A stretch of 64,000 nucleotides of DNA, from NCBI RefSeq assembly GCF_015222005.1, contig NZ_JADFFL010000004.1:248001-312000 (forward strand). The letters run 5' to 3'. A program made the translations under genes and the position numbers. The notes under the pieces were generated by a model that was not told the DNA's origin, made no database searches, and was given only the letters and a program-made list of their open reading frames with translations. This document shows positions 16,291 to 25,253 of the stretch, piece after piece (the stretch's first letter is position 1; each line of letters starts with the position of its first letter). Source of the DNA: Mucilaginibacter myungsuensis (lineage in GTDB: Bacteria; Bacteroidota; Bacteroidia; Sphingobacteriales; Sphingobacteriaceae).

Positions 16291-17661
16291 ATGAGAAAAA
16301 TAGCAGCAATAACACTACTATGCGGGCTTGCAGCGCTGCGGAGCGTGGCGCAAACATCGCCGCCCGCCGCGGGGCCGCAAACCTACAGCTTTACGCTGGC
16401 GGAATGCATTGCCTATGCTTACGAGCACCAGGATTCTATCAAGAATGCTAAGCTGGACGTTGCCAATGCCGACCTAAGGATCAAAGAGGTTAAAGGCCAG
16501 GGCCTGCCACAGATAGATGGCTCTATCACATTTCAGGATTATCTGCGTGCACCTGCTCAGTTGGCACCTGCCGGTCTGTTCTCGGGTAACTACAACCCTA
16601 AGGCGCCTTTAGAGGTATTGCCATTTGGTCCGGTGCAGTACAGCAACACCTTTCAGGCACAGGCATCGCAATTGCTTTTCAACGGTAGCTTTTTTGTAGG
16701 CTTGCAAGCGGTTAAAACTTATAAAGAGTTATCGCAACGCCAGCTTGCCCGCACCAAGATCCAGATCAATGTTGGCGTAAGTAAAGCTTACTATCAAATG
16801 CTGGTGAGTGTAGAGCAGATCAAACTACTGGATGCTAACATCGCCCAATTGAAACAGACCTTTAACGAGACATCGCAACAGAACAAACAAGGCTTTGTAG
16901 AAAAGATAGATGTTGACCGTTTAGAGGTGCAGTACAATAACCTGGTGACCACCCGCCAAAATGTGGAGCGCACTTTAGAGATAACCGACGCGATGCTGAA
17001 ATTCCAAATGGGCATGCCTATTGGCGACAAGTTAACTTTGACCGACAAACTATCGGACGTTAACCTGACCCAAAACCTGGCTGAGACAGCTGCTGATACC
17101 ACATTTTACCGTAACCGTGTAGAGTATGGCTTGTTAGAGACCGCCAAAAACCTGAACGAATTAGAAGTTAAGAACCGCAAAGCCGAGTTTATGCCGACAG
17201 CATTTGCAAACGCTGCCTTTGCTAACGTGTTTCAGGAGAACCAAACTAAGTATCTGTACAGTCACCCGTACCCGTACAGCTTTGTTGGGTTAAATATCAG
17301 CATCCCTATCTTCAGTGGTTTCCAGCGTAGCAGCAGGTTACAACAAGCTAAGATCACGGTAGAAAAATCTAAGAATGATCTGCACAACGCTAAAAACGGG
17401 TTGACCTTGCAAGGTACCGCCGCAAGGGTTACTTATATCAATAGCCTGCAATCTTTAACCAATCAAAAACGCAATCAGGGATTGGCTAACGAGGTGCTTA
17501 GGGTTTCTAAAATAAAATATGGCCAGGGTGTAGGATCAAGCATTGAGGTTACCCAGGCGCAAACCGCTTTAGAGACCGCCAACAACGATTACATACAGTC
17601 ACTTTACGATGCCCTGATCAACAAGGTTAACCTTGACCAGGCTTACGGAAGGATACAATAA
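16291..17661 (+). CDS. TolC family outer-membrane efflux channel
   Basis: Outer-membrane/periplasmic tunnel for the tripartite pump. From ATG at 16291 it has 456 residues with signal peptide KIAAITLLCGLAALRSVAQ. Two OEP-type repeats are visible: SFTLAECIAYAYEHQDSIKNA at the start, the helical segment around GFVEKIDVDRLEVQYNNLVTTRQN, and the second repeat near IKYGQGVGSSIEVTQAQTALETA. An in-frame ATG at 16237 would add a charged, His-rich leader before the signal peptide and is unlikely. 70 nt after tetR and 33 nt before the MFP gene. Confidence 0.93.
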   Translation: MRKIAAITLLCGLAALRSVAQTSPPAAGPQTYSFTLAECIAYAYEHQDSIKNAKLDVANADLRIKEVKGQGLPQIDGSITFQDYLRAPAQLAPAGLFSGNYNPKAPLEVLPFGPVQYSNTFQAQASQLLFNGSFFVGLQAVKTYKELSQRQLARTKIQINVGVSKAYYQMLVSVEQIKLLDANIAQLKQTFNETSQQNKQGFVEKIDVDRLEVQYNNLVTTRQNVERTLEITDAMLKFQMGMPIGDKLTLTDKLSDVNLTQNLAETAADTTFYRNRVEYGLLETAKNLNELEVKNRKAEFMPTAFANAAFANVFQENQTKYLYSHPYPYSFVGLNISIPIFSGFQRSSRLQQAKITVEKSKNDLHNAKNGLTLQGTAARVTYINSLQSLTNQKRNQGLANEVLRVSKIKYGQGVGSSIEVTQAQTALETANNDYIQSLYDALINKVNLDQAYGRIQ

Positions 17662-17694
17662 CATTATCACATCACACAACAACACACACGCGAC

Positions 17695-18795
17695 ATGAAA
17701 AAAATAGCATACATAGCAGTATTAAGTCTTTTAGCGGCTTGCGGCGGAAAGTCTAAAGATCCTAAGACCGAACTGGCCGATCTTAAAAAACAACAAGCTG
17801 AGCTTGCACAAAAAATAGCTAAGATCGAGGCCGAAAATCCATCAGCAGATTCGGCAAAGGTGACCGAAGTAAGGGTTAACGAGATCAAGACCGGTCAATT
17901 CACCAACTATGTACAGATCCAAGGCCGTATAGATGCCCAGGATAACGTTACCGCTTTCCCGCAGGCACAGGGTACTATTACTAATATCTACGTAAAAGCC
18001 GGTCAGCGCGTAAGCAAAGGCCAGATCTTGGCGCAGTTGGATAATGCAGTATTGAAACAGCAGATAGCCCAGGGCGAAGCACAGTTAGATCTGCAACGCA
18101 CGGTTTTCCAACGTCAAAAAAACCTTTGGGACCAAAAGATCGGTACCGAGATCCAGTACTTGCAAGCTAAAACCAATTTAGAGGCCGGTCAAAAACAGTT
18201 GGCAGCCGTAAAGCAACAAGCTGATATGTACACCATCAAATCGCCTATCAATGGTACGGTGGATCAAATGGATCTTAAACTTGGTCAGGCTGCTGCGCCG
18301 GGTCAAACAGGTATCCGCATCGTTAATGCTGATGCGTTGAAAGTTAAGGCCGATGTTCCGGAGTCAAACTCAGGCAGTATTTCACAAGGTGCAAAAGTTA
18401 CCGTAGTAGTGCCGGATGCTAAAGATTCGGTAAACACTACCTTAACATTCGCTGCGAAGGTGATCGACCCTAACTCGCGTAGCTTCGCGGTAGAGGTTAA
18501 ATTGCCTCAGCGCAAAACCTTACGCCCTAACATGACGGCTATCCTAAAGATCGCTAACTATACTAACAACAACGCGATCATCATCCCGGTTAAAGCGGTT
18601 CAACGTTCAGAGAATGGCGACTTTGTGTTCATTAACAACAACGGTGTTGCTAAAAAAGTGAATGTTAAAGTTGGCGCTACTTACGCAGGCCAATCAGAGA
18701 TATTATCGGGCTTAAAAGCGGGTGACTCGCTGGTTACCGATGGCGCTACCGATGTAGAGGATGGCGACAAGATCAAAGTATTAGCCGCTAATTAA
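17695..18795 (+). CDS. RND efflux periplasmic adaptor (membrane fusion protein), lipoprotein
   Basis: Links the RND pump to the TolC channel. 366 residues, with lipobox SLLAAC followed by GGKS, so it is membrane-anchored by lipid. An N-terminal coiled coil (ELADLKKQQAELAQKIAKIE) precedes the usual order: barrel-sandwich lipoyl half (GTITNIYVKAGQRVSKGQIL), helical hairpin, second lipoyl half (YTIKSPINGTVDQMDLKLGQ), beta-barrel and a membrane-proximal end. The extra coiled coil directly after the lipid anchor is a feature of Bacteroidota adaptors. 27 nt before the RND gene. Confidence 0.94.
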   Translation: MKKIAYIAVLSLLAACGGKSKDPKTELADLKKQQAELAQKIAKIEAENPSADSAKVTEVRVNEIKTGQFTNYVQIQGRIDAQDNVTAFPQAQGTITNIYVKAGQRVSKGQILAQLDNAVLKQQIAQGEAQLDLQRTVFQRQKNLWDQKIGTEIQYLQAKTNLEAGQKQLAAVKQQADMYTIKSPINGTVDQMDLKLGQAAAPGQTGIRIVNADALKVKADVPESNSGSISQGAKVTVVVPDAKDSVNTTLTFAAKVIDPNSRSFAVEVKLPQRKTLRPNMTAILKIANYTNNNAIIIPVKAVQRSENGDFVFINNNGVAKKVNVKVGATYAGQSEILSGLKAGDSLVTDGATDVEDGDKIKVLAAN

Positions 18796-18822
18796 TTTTC
18801 CTAAACAATTGATCTTTTAGAT

Positions 18823-21800
18823 ATGAAAGACGTTCACAAAGAATTTGGGCCATCAAGTTGGGCCATCGAAAATAAAACGGCCATATATGTGATCATATTC
18901 CTGATCACCGTATTAGGTATCATCACGTACAATAATCTCCCTAAAGAGAACTTCCCGGATATTGCCCAGTCTAAGGTATTCGTATCGACGACCTTTATTG
19001 GCCAATCGCCGCAGAACGTGGAAAACCTGGTAACGCGCCAAATAGAGAAGAAACTTAAATCGCTTAAAGGTTTAAAGAAAGTTACATCAAACTCGGTACA
19101 GAATGTATCTATCATCACGGCCGAGTTTCAGGCCAACGTGAAGATAAAGGATGCCAAGATAGATGTAAAAGAAGCCGTAGATAAAGCTAAACCGGATCTT
19201 CCGCAAAATGATGATAACCTGAAGGAGTCCGTCATTTCGGATATCAACGTAGCGGATCTGCCCATCCTATACGTCAACCTGTCCGGCGATTACGATCTTA
19301 AACGATTGAAAGAATATGCCGACCTGTTAAAGGACGATATTGAAAGTTTTAAAGAAATATCGAGAGTTGATGAAGTTGGCGCTTTAACGCCCGAGATCCA
19401 GGTGAATGTTGACCTGAACAAAATGGCAGCCGCGCAGGTCAGCTTTGATGATATTTTACAATCATTAAGCAGTGAAAATATCCTGGCTTCGGTAGGTAGT
19501 ATTAAAGCCGATGGCGTACGCCGTAGTATTGATATCAATCAGGATTTTAAAAATGCTGACGAAGTGAGGGCAATGGTAATCCGTAACCCTGCAGGCCGTG
19601 CGGTTTACCTGCGCGACATTGCTGATGTGAAGGACTCGTTTCTGGAGCAAGAAAGCTATGCCCGTTTAAAAACACCGGATAGCAAAGAGTTTAAGAACGT
19701 AATTACCCTGAACGTGAGTAAACGTGCAGGCGAGAATCTGATCGAAGCATCGGACAAGATCAATGCGCTGATCAAACAAAAACAAAAAACGGTTTTCCCT
19801 AAAGGTTTAAATATCACCGTAACCGGCGACCAAAGCGACAAGACCCGTGTAACTCTGAATGACCTGATCAACACCATCGTTATCGGTTTTATTTTGGTAA
19901 CGGTTATTTTGATGTTCTTTATGGGTACTACCAACGCCATCTTTGTGGCCTTGTCGGTACCGCTATCGTGCTTTATCGCCTTCCTTATTATGCCGGCCAT
20001 TGGGTTCACGTTGAACATGATCGTGTTGTTCTCGTTCCTGTTGGCGCTGGGTATTGTGGTGGATGACGCGATCGTAGTTATCGAGAATACCCACCGTATT
20101 TTTGATAACGGTAAAGTGCCAATTAAAGAGGCCGCTAAAATGGCTGCCGGCGAGGTGTTCTTACCGGTACTTTCCGGTACAATGACCACCTTGGCCCCAT
20201 TCGTACCTTTGGCTTTCTGGAACAGTTTGATCGGCCACTTCATGTTCTTCCTGCCTATCACGCTGATCATCACTTTACTGGCATCGTTGGTAGTAGCATA
20301 TATCATGAACCCGGTATTCGCTGTAGATTTCATGAAACCGCACGTTGCAGGCGAGCATGACCGCATGACCTTTGATAAGAAGACCCGTAAAGTGACCATC
20401 ATACTGGCTGTGTTAGCTGCCTTGAGTTATGTGATGTTCTTCACCGGATCTTGGACCATGGGTATGGGTAATTTCCTGGTGTTCTGTATATTTTTGTACC
20501 TGCTTAACCATTTTGTGTTATTACGCACTATTGATAAATTTCAAAATGGCGTGTGGCCTAAATTCCAGGCCTGGTATGCCAAATGGTTGGAGCGTGCTGT
20601 AAAGAGACCAGGTTTGGTATTGGGCGGTACTTTTGTCCTGTTCATTGTCGCTTTGGTAATTAATAGCGTACTGGGCAAAACCCCGGTGTTCTTCCCGTCA
20701 GGCGACCCTAACTTTGCTTATGTGTACGTTGCCTTGCCTATCGGTACCGATCAGGCTACTACTAACGAGGTAACAAAGAACATCGAGAAAAAAGTAGCTG
20801 CCGCTGTAGAGGCTGATAAAGACATCGTATCGTCGGTTATCTCTAACGTGACCAAAGGCGTTACCGACCCTACCGACGAGGACCAGGGCGATTATCAAAA
20901 TAAAGGTAAAGTGACCGTAGCGTTTGTTGAATTTGGTAAACGTGAAGGTAAAGACACCAAAGCGATACTGCAAAAGATCCGTAACGCGGTACAAGGTGTG
21001 CCCGGTGCCAAGATATCTGTAACCCAAGAGAACAGTGGCCCGCCGGTGCAAAAAGATATCGCGATAGAGATCATTGGCGATAACCTGGATACCCTGGTGG
21101 CTACCGGTAACCGTTTAAAAGCTTACCTGGCCAAACAAAACATCCCGGGTATAGAGAACCTGCAAGCCGACGTTGAAAGTGACAAGCCCGAGATCGTATT
21201 TGATATTGACCGCGAACGTGCCAACCGCGAAGGCATTAGCAGCGGGGTGGTGACCCGAAATTTGGTAACGGCAATTTTAGGCTTAAAAGCAGGAGATTTC
21301 CGTAACACTAAAGAAGATGATTACCAGATCAAAGTACGCGCTTTAGAAGAGCAGCGTGGCAATATCGATGAATTGAAGAATTTGAAGATCACTTATCGCG
21401 ATATGGCCAGCGGGGGCGCTATTCGCCAGGTGCCTATTTCTGCCTTCTCTGATGTGCGTTATACCAACACCTACAGCAACATCAAACGCAAGCAACAACG
21501 CCGCGTATTGACCCTGGGTAGTAACGTAATTAAGCCGAACAACCCTAACGATGTGAACGCCGCGATCCTGCGCTCATTGGCCGACTTTAAAAAGTCGGAT
21601 GATGTGATCATCCGTCAGGGTGGTGGTCAGGAAGACCAAATGGAAGCAATGATATTCCTTTTGACTGCTTTAGGGGTTTCATTTGGTTTGATCCTGTTGA
21701 TCTTGATGATCCAATTTAACTCGATAGGTAAAACGCTGATCATTATCTCTGAGATATTCTTCAGTATCATAGGTGTATTTTTAGGCGTGAGCTTATTTGG

Positions 21801-22266
21801 TATGACCATGGCCATTGTGATGACAGGTATCGGTATCATTGCCCTTGCAGGTGTGGTGGTGCGTAACGGTATCCTACTGGTAGAGTTTACCGATATGCTG
21901 GTAGGCCAGGGCATGAACGTGCACGACGCCGTTGTTGAAGCCGGCCATACCCGTATGACCCCGGTATTACTGACCGCGACAGCAGCCATATTAGGTTTGA
22001 TCCCGCTGGCAGTTGGTTTCAATATCGACTTTGTGGGCATGTTCTCGCACTTTGCACCGCACATCCACTTCGGTGGCGATAACGTGGCATTCTGGGGCCC
22101 ATTAGCCTGGACCATGATCTTCGGGCTTGGTTTTGCTACCGTGATCACCCTGATACTGGTGCCATGTATGTACCTGATCTGGGCAAATTTGAAAGAACGT
22201 TTCACCGGTAAAAAGATCGGTGGCGACCTTAAAGCCGGCCAAGTTAAAGTAGAAGGCGGACATTAA
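18823..22266 (+). CDS. RND efflux inner-membrane transporter (AcrB/MexB superfamily)
   Basis: Proton-driven pump of the tripartite efflux complex. 1,147 residues, slightly longer than AcrB (1,049). TM1 lies near KTAIYVIIFLITVLGIIT, followed by the porter segment NFPDIAQSKVFVSTTFIGQSP, the TM2-6 block, the TM4 motif LGIVVDDAIVVIENT with the proton-relay Asp pair, and the second half with the matching TM10 region IIALAGVVVRNGILLVEFTD. The second half lacks the Asp pair, as usual. Substrate cannot be told from sequence; drugs, bile-like or hydrophobic compounds are typical. Confidence 0.95.
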   Translation: MKDVHKEFGPSSWAIENKTAIYVIIFLITVLGIITYNNLPKENFPDIAQSKVFVSTTFIGQSPQNVENLVTRQIEKKLKSLKGLKKVTSNSVQNVSIITAEFQANVKIKDAKIDVKEAVDKAKPDLPQNDDNLKESVISDINVADLPILYVNLSGDYDLKRLKEYADLLKDDIESFKEISRVDEVGALTPEIQVNVDLNKMAAAQVSFDDILQSLSSENILASVGSIKADGVRRSIDINQDFKNADEVRAMVIRNPAGRAVYLRDIADVKDSFLEQESYARLKTPDSKEFKNVITLNVSKRAGENLIEASDKINALIKQKQKTVFPKGLNITVTGDQSDKTRVTLNDLINTIVIGFILVTVILMFFMGTTNAIFVALSVPLSCFIAFLIMPAIGFTLNMIVLFSFLLALGIVVDDAIVVIENTHRIFDNGKVPIKEAAKMAAGEVFLPVLSGTMTTLAPFVPLAFWNSLIGHFMFFLPITLIITLLASLVVAYIMNPVFAVDFMKPHVAGEHDRMTFDKKTRKVTIILAVLAALSYVMFFTGSWTMGMGNFLVFCIFLYLLNHFVLLRTIDKFQNGVWPKFQAWYAKWLERAVKRPGLVLGGTFVLFIVALVINSVLGKTPVFFPSGDPNFAYVYVALPIGTDQATTNEVTKNIEKKVAAAVEADKDIVSSVISNVTKGVTDPTDEDQGDYQNKGKVTVAFVEFGKREGKDTKAILQKIRNAVQGVPGAKISVTQENSGPPVQKDIAIEIIGDNLDTLVATGNRLKAYLAKQNIPGIENLQADVESDKPEIVFDIDRERANREGISSGVVTRNLVTAILGLKAGDFRNTKEDDYQIKVRALEEQRGNIDELKNLKITYRDMASGGAIRQVPISAFSDVRYTNTYSNIKRKQQRRVLTLGSNVIKPNNPNDVNAAILRSLADFKKSDDVIIRQGGGQEDQMEAMIFLLTALGVSFGLILLILMIQFNSIGKTLIIISEIFFSIIGVFLGVSLFGMTMAIVMTGIGIIALAGVVVRNGILLVEFTDMLVGQGMNVHDAVVEAGHTRMTPVLLTATAAILGLIPLAVGFNIDFVGMFSHFAPHIHFGGDNVAFWGPLAWTMIFGLGFATVITLILVPCMYLIWANLKERFTGKKIGGDLKAGQVKVEGGH

Positions 22267-22295
22267 AAATAACCGATCTTCCCAAAGATCAGCAC

Positions 22296-22332
22296 AAGGC
22301 CGTTCGATAGCGATATCGGGCGGCCTTTTTTG
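22296..22332 (+). terminator. Terminator of the efflux operon
   Basis: AAGGCCG (22296-22302) pairs with CGGCCTT (22321-22327), CGATA/TATCG extends the stem, and six T's follow. It begins 29 nt after the RND stop codon. Confidence 0.85.
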
Positions 22333-22471
22333 TTGTGAGCGTGGCGCAGGGTGGTTGGGGCGACGGGGTGAAAGTGAGAGCTTCAGCATCAACATCTTGC
22401 TTCCCCGCTTGAGCGGGGTCAGGGGTGTGTCCTTCGCTTGTAAGATCAGCGAAAGATACCTCATGGTTTAA

Positions 22472-22625
22472 GTTTTCGACTTAGACCTATAATACTGAAA
22501 GCATCCTGCTTGCGGAAGTTATCTTTTGTCATTCTGGAGCACAGCGAAGGATCCGTAACATAGCGGAGCGGAATTGCATATCCAAATTGCAAAGCTTCAG
22601 GATGTTTCGTTCCTCAACATGACAA
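22472..22625. repeat. Two dispersed repeats: partial family A copy, then family D
   Basis: 22472-22520 repeats the family A core words AAAGCATCCTGCTTGCGGAAG. 22526-22625 is bounded by TTGTCAT and ATGACAA and reads like the 'GTCATTCTGGAGC...CTCAACATGACA' class of Bacteroidota spacers. Before them, 22386-22440 holds CCCCGCTTGAGCGGGG with GGGGTGTGTCC, a short relative of family E. No coding sign in 22333-22655. Confidence 0.5.
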
Positions 22626-22655
22626 TAAAAAGAGATCAGAAAACCAAAAGTCTAT

Positions 22656-22733
22656 AAAAAAAGCAAGGCCCCTGATGGGCAGGGACCTTTACTTAAACCA
22701 ATTATAAACCTTATATGTGAGAGACGAATTATT
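22656..22733 (-). ncRNA. Candidate small RNA of about 78 nt (new or unrecognised family)
   Basis: On the minus strand a full promoter (TTTG 22768-22771, 20 nt, TATATTTG 22740-22747) is followed about 80 nt later by an intrinsic terminator. The terminator stem is AAGG/CCTT (22665-22668 and 22686-22689) plus CCCT/AGGG (22670-22673 and 22681-22684), ending in seven U's. Between them is an AU-rich stretch (ACATATAAGGTTTATAATTGG) with no useful reading frame. Nothing downstream on that strand could be its message, since the next gene is the convergent RND pump. Start position is inferred from promoter spacing. I do not recognise the RNA family. Confidence 0.6.
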
Positions 22734-22739
22734 ATGATA

Positions 22740-22771
22740 CAAATATAAGACGTTGTAACACGTTCGACAAA
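22740..22771 (-). promoter_or_regulatory. Promoter of the candidate small RNA
   Basis: TTTG (22768-22771), 20-nt spacer, TATATTTG (22740-22747) read on the minus strand. Both boxes are exact consensus matches. It lies 103 nt downstream of the stop of the next minus-strand gene, so it is an independent start. Confidence 0.7.
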
Positions 22772-22874
22772 CTTTTTATAAGATTTAACATATTTTTAAC
22801 ACAAAGGCAAGTTTTGGCCGATAATGTTGCCAAATGTGAATTTAATGTTGATAAAATTGCAAACCTTAGTGTAT

Positions 22875-23243
22875 TTATGACACTTTAAGTTTAGTAATTG
22901 TAGGCGTTACAAAAGCGATAAGGGCCTCAACCTCATGCTGCAGACCGGCCAAACCGTCGCGATAGTAGGTTTCTAAACTTTTATCTATCGCTTTTAGCTT
23001 ACGGCGCACCGGTTTGTAGCAAAGCAAAATGGCTTTCATGGTACGGCTTTGATGAATGTCCTGCACAGGGGCTTCGGGCACCAGCGGGATCAGTTCTTCT
23101 TCGATCTCCATACGTTTACGGTTAAGTAACGTAAGGGCAAAGGCATTGCTCTCTGTATAAGCAAAGGTAGCAAGGCGTTTAATTTGGTGTAATAGCGTTT
23201 GTAAATGTTCAAGGATGTTCTTGGGGTCGAGAGTGCTTTCCAT
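22875..23243 (-). CDS. Helical protein of unknown function
   Basis: 122 residues, predicted almost wholly alpha-helical: heptad-like Leu spacing in ILEHLQTLLHQIKRLATFA and a second helical stretch, MKAILLCYKPVRRKLKAIDK. No signal peptide, no metal-binding or catalytic motif that I recognise. Single gene between the candidate small RNA and the SGNH esterase, all on the same strand, with 159 nt of AT-rich spacer upstream. Coding quality looks good (steady codon use, clean ATG at 23243). Confidence 0.65.
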   Translation of the reverse strand: MESTLDPKNILEHLQTLLHQIKRLATFAYTESNAFALTLLNRKRMEIEEELIPLVPEAPVQDIHQSRTMKAILLCYKPVRRKLKAIDKSLETYYRDGLAGLQHEVEALIAFVTPTITKLKVS

Positions 23244-23402
23244 TTCTTTTTACAAGGATATTAGTGAACAGGTAAACTATAAGGTTAACGTTTGCATTTG
23301 GCAATGTAGTATGCTTACCAAATGAAATTTACATGAAATTAAGTACTGTCCGTTAATAATCCAAATAGGTTTTAACAATTTATTTACAAATAGGTGATCT
23401 TC

Positions 23403-23957
23403 TTACAATAACGTCCGTAAAACGGGCCATACGTTATTTGCAATGATGCCGTAACCCTCGGCATTTGGGTGAATACCATCCCTGATGTTAAGGTGTCGCA
23501 TACCTGCCACACCATCTAAAAAGAAAGGCACTAATGCCATATGATAGGTGTCCGCCAGTTTTTGATAAATAGCTCTGAACTCGGCCACCAACGTCCCGGG
23601 AATAAAGGCAGGTAATTGCATCCCCATCAAAGCCAGTTTAACTTTTGGGTGTTTGGCAATAACTTTTTTTACGATAGCCTCCAGGTTATTATAGATAGTG
23701 GACGGCGCGGTACGCCTGGTAAGATCATTAATGCCTAATTCTAATACAAAAACATCTACTGGCTGGCTGATCCAGTAGTCCAGCCGGTTCAGCCCGCCGC
23801 CCGATGTATCGCCACTGACACCGGCATTAATGATACGGTACGACAAACCTTCGGCCGAGATCTTTTGACCAATCAACGCCGGGTATGATTCGTTGCCGGC
23901 ATCGGCCAATCCATAGCCGGCGGTGAGGCTGTCGCCAAAAAACAGGATATTTTTCAT
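23403..23957 (-). CDS. Arylesterase/lysophospholipase of the SGNH (GDSL) family, TesA-like
   Basis: Hydrolase of esters or acyl-thioesters. From ATG at 23957 it has 184 residues: block I FFGDSLTAGYGL with the nucleophile Ser near residue 9, block II GVSGDTSGGGLNRL with Gly, block III LELGINDL with Asn, and block V DGIHPN with the catalytic Asp and His. An ATG six codons earlier (23975) would only add polar residues; no signal peptide is seen with either start, unlike E. coli TesA, so the protein is probably cytoplasmic. Confidence 0.92.
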   Translation of the reverse strand: MKNILFFGDSLTAGYGLADAGNESYPALIGQKISAEGLSYRIINAGVSGDTSGGGLNRLDYWISQPVDVFVLELGINDLTRRTAPSTIYNNLEAIVKKVIAKHPKVKLALMGMQLPAFIPGTLVAEFRAIYQKLADTYHMALVPFFLDGVAGMRHLNIRDGIHPNAEGYGIIANNVWPVLRTLL

Positions 23958-24068
23958 TCGTTGGTCAAATATCATTAAGGTGACGTTTCTTTTTATTATG
24001 CTGTTGAAAATAGTATTAACGCACTTTTGTTTGTTGACGATGCCTTAAAACCCTAAATTGATCACGAT

Positions 24069-24563
24069 ATGACAAACACCGACACCGCCGCTTACTGGAT
24101 ACACCATCTCGGCTTACTCCCCCACCCCGAGGGCGGCTTTTATACGGAGACATTTCGTTCAGGCACATCCGTTAATCGCACGGGCGGCACAATGGTCAAA
24201 CAAGCCTGCACCTCCATCCATTATTTACTGGAGGGTGCGGACTACTCCGGCTTCCACCGTATCGGGTCGGACGAGATATGGTATTTTCATAAGGGCGCGC
24301 CGCTGCATATCCACGCCATAGATAAAGATGGCAAGTACATCGTGCACGAATTATCCGACCGACCTTCGGGCAATCTGTCAGTCGTCATCCCCGCGGGTCA
24401 ATGGTTCGCGGCAGAGTTGCCGGGTAAAGAGCATTACGCATTGGTGAGTTGCGCCGTAGCCCCGGGTTTCGACTTTGCCGAGTTCGAGATGGCAGTTACA
24501 GGTCCGCTGAGTGATCAATACCCACAGCATAAGGCTATCATTGGCCGGCTTTGCAGATTATGA
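24069..24563 (+). CDS. Cupin domain protein of the DUF985 (Cupin_5) family
   Basis: 164 residues, a single beta-barrel cupin. The family signature LGLLPHPEGGFYTETFRS opens the protein; SIHYLLEG, GFHRIGSDEIWYFHKGAPLHI and VIPAGQWFAAEL are the barrel motifs. Members of this family resemble sugar-epimerase cupins but no activity is established. Alone on its strand, followed 56 nt later by the DUF1801 gene, possibly in the same transcript. Confidence 0.9.
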   Translation: MTNTDTAAYWIHHLGLLPHPEGGFYTETFRSGTSVNRTGGTMVKQACTSIHYLLEGADYSGFHRIGSDEIWYFHKGAPLHIHAIDKDGKYIVHELSDRPSGNLSVVIPAGQWFAAELPGKEHYALVSCAVAPGFDFAEFEMAVTGPLSDQYPQHKAIIGRLCRL

Positions 24564-24619
24564 CCCATTTGCATTTGCACACCCAACTGTTTAAATTAGT
24601 TCGATAAATCCGTACCGCC

Positions 24620-25060
24620 ATGACCACAGCAACCGACATGAAAACCGTATTGAATGACGCTTCTGTGACCGACTTCCTCGATAGCCGTGCCACCGACCCG
24701 CAAGAGCGCGCCGATTGCGACGCTATCATAGACATCTTGCAAAAAGTGACCGGCCATCCGCCCAAAATGTGGGGCGATGCTATCGTTGGGTTTGACGTGT
24801 ATCACTACAAATACGCCAGCGGTCGCGAGGCGGATATGTGCCTATTAGGTTTTTCGCCACGCAAAGGCAAGTTCAGCCTGTATGTATTAGGCGACTTTGA
24901 AGGCAAAGACGACCTGCTGGCCAAATTAGGCAAACACAAAGTACAAGGCAGCTGCCTGCACGTTAAACGATTGAAAGATATCGATACTGATGTACTGGCC
25001 GAGATAGCCCGCCGCTCTGCCGAGCATACGCGAGGGCTGTATCCTAATTCAGGGTGTTAA
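24620..25060 (+). CDS. DUF1801 domain protein
   Basis: 146 residues. Matches the DUF1801 (YdhG-like) pattern: VTDFLDS at the start, DCDAIIDILQKVTGHPPKMWGDAIVGF, YHYKYASGREADMCLLGFSPRKGKFSLYV and the closing CLHVKRLKDIDTDVLAEIARRS. Function is unknown; frataxin-like alpha/beta fold. No signal peptide. Sits 56 nt after the cupin gene and before a family A repeat. Confidence 0.88.
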   Translation: MTTATDMKTVLNDASVTDFLDSRATDPQERADCDAIIDILQKVTGHPPKMWGDAIVGFDVYHYKYASGREADMCLLGFSPRKGKFSLYVLGDFEGKDDLLAKLGKHKVQGSCLHVKRLKDIDTDVLAEIARRSAEHTRGLYPNSGC

Positions 25061-25075
25061 GGTTATTCGTAAAAA

Positions 25076-25180
25076 CTGGTCGAAGTTTTCAACTTCGACC
25101 TAAAATAGTGCAAGCATCCTGCTTGCGGAAGCTGAAAGCTTTTGACATGTTAGGACGAAGCTATAAGCATCGAGCGGCTT
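25076..25180. repeat. Palindromic element, family A copy 2
   Basis: Left arm CTGGTCGAAGTTTTCAACTT then CGACC, core GCAAGCATCCTGCTTGCGGA and AGCTGAAAGCTTTT. The right arm (TAGGACGAAGC...) is degraded compared with the copy at 13835-13935. It explains most of the 193-nt gap. Confidence 0.7.
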
Positions 25181-25253
25181 GTAAAAGAGAAGTTTGACGG
25201 TTGACCGCCGAGCTTCTTAAATATAGCCATCGAGGAGTAATTGACAAGTGAAT

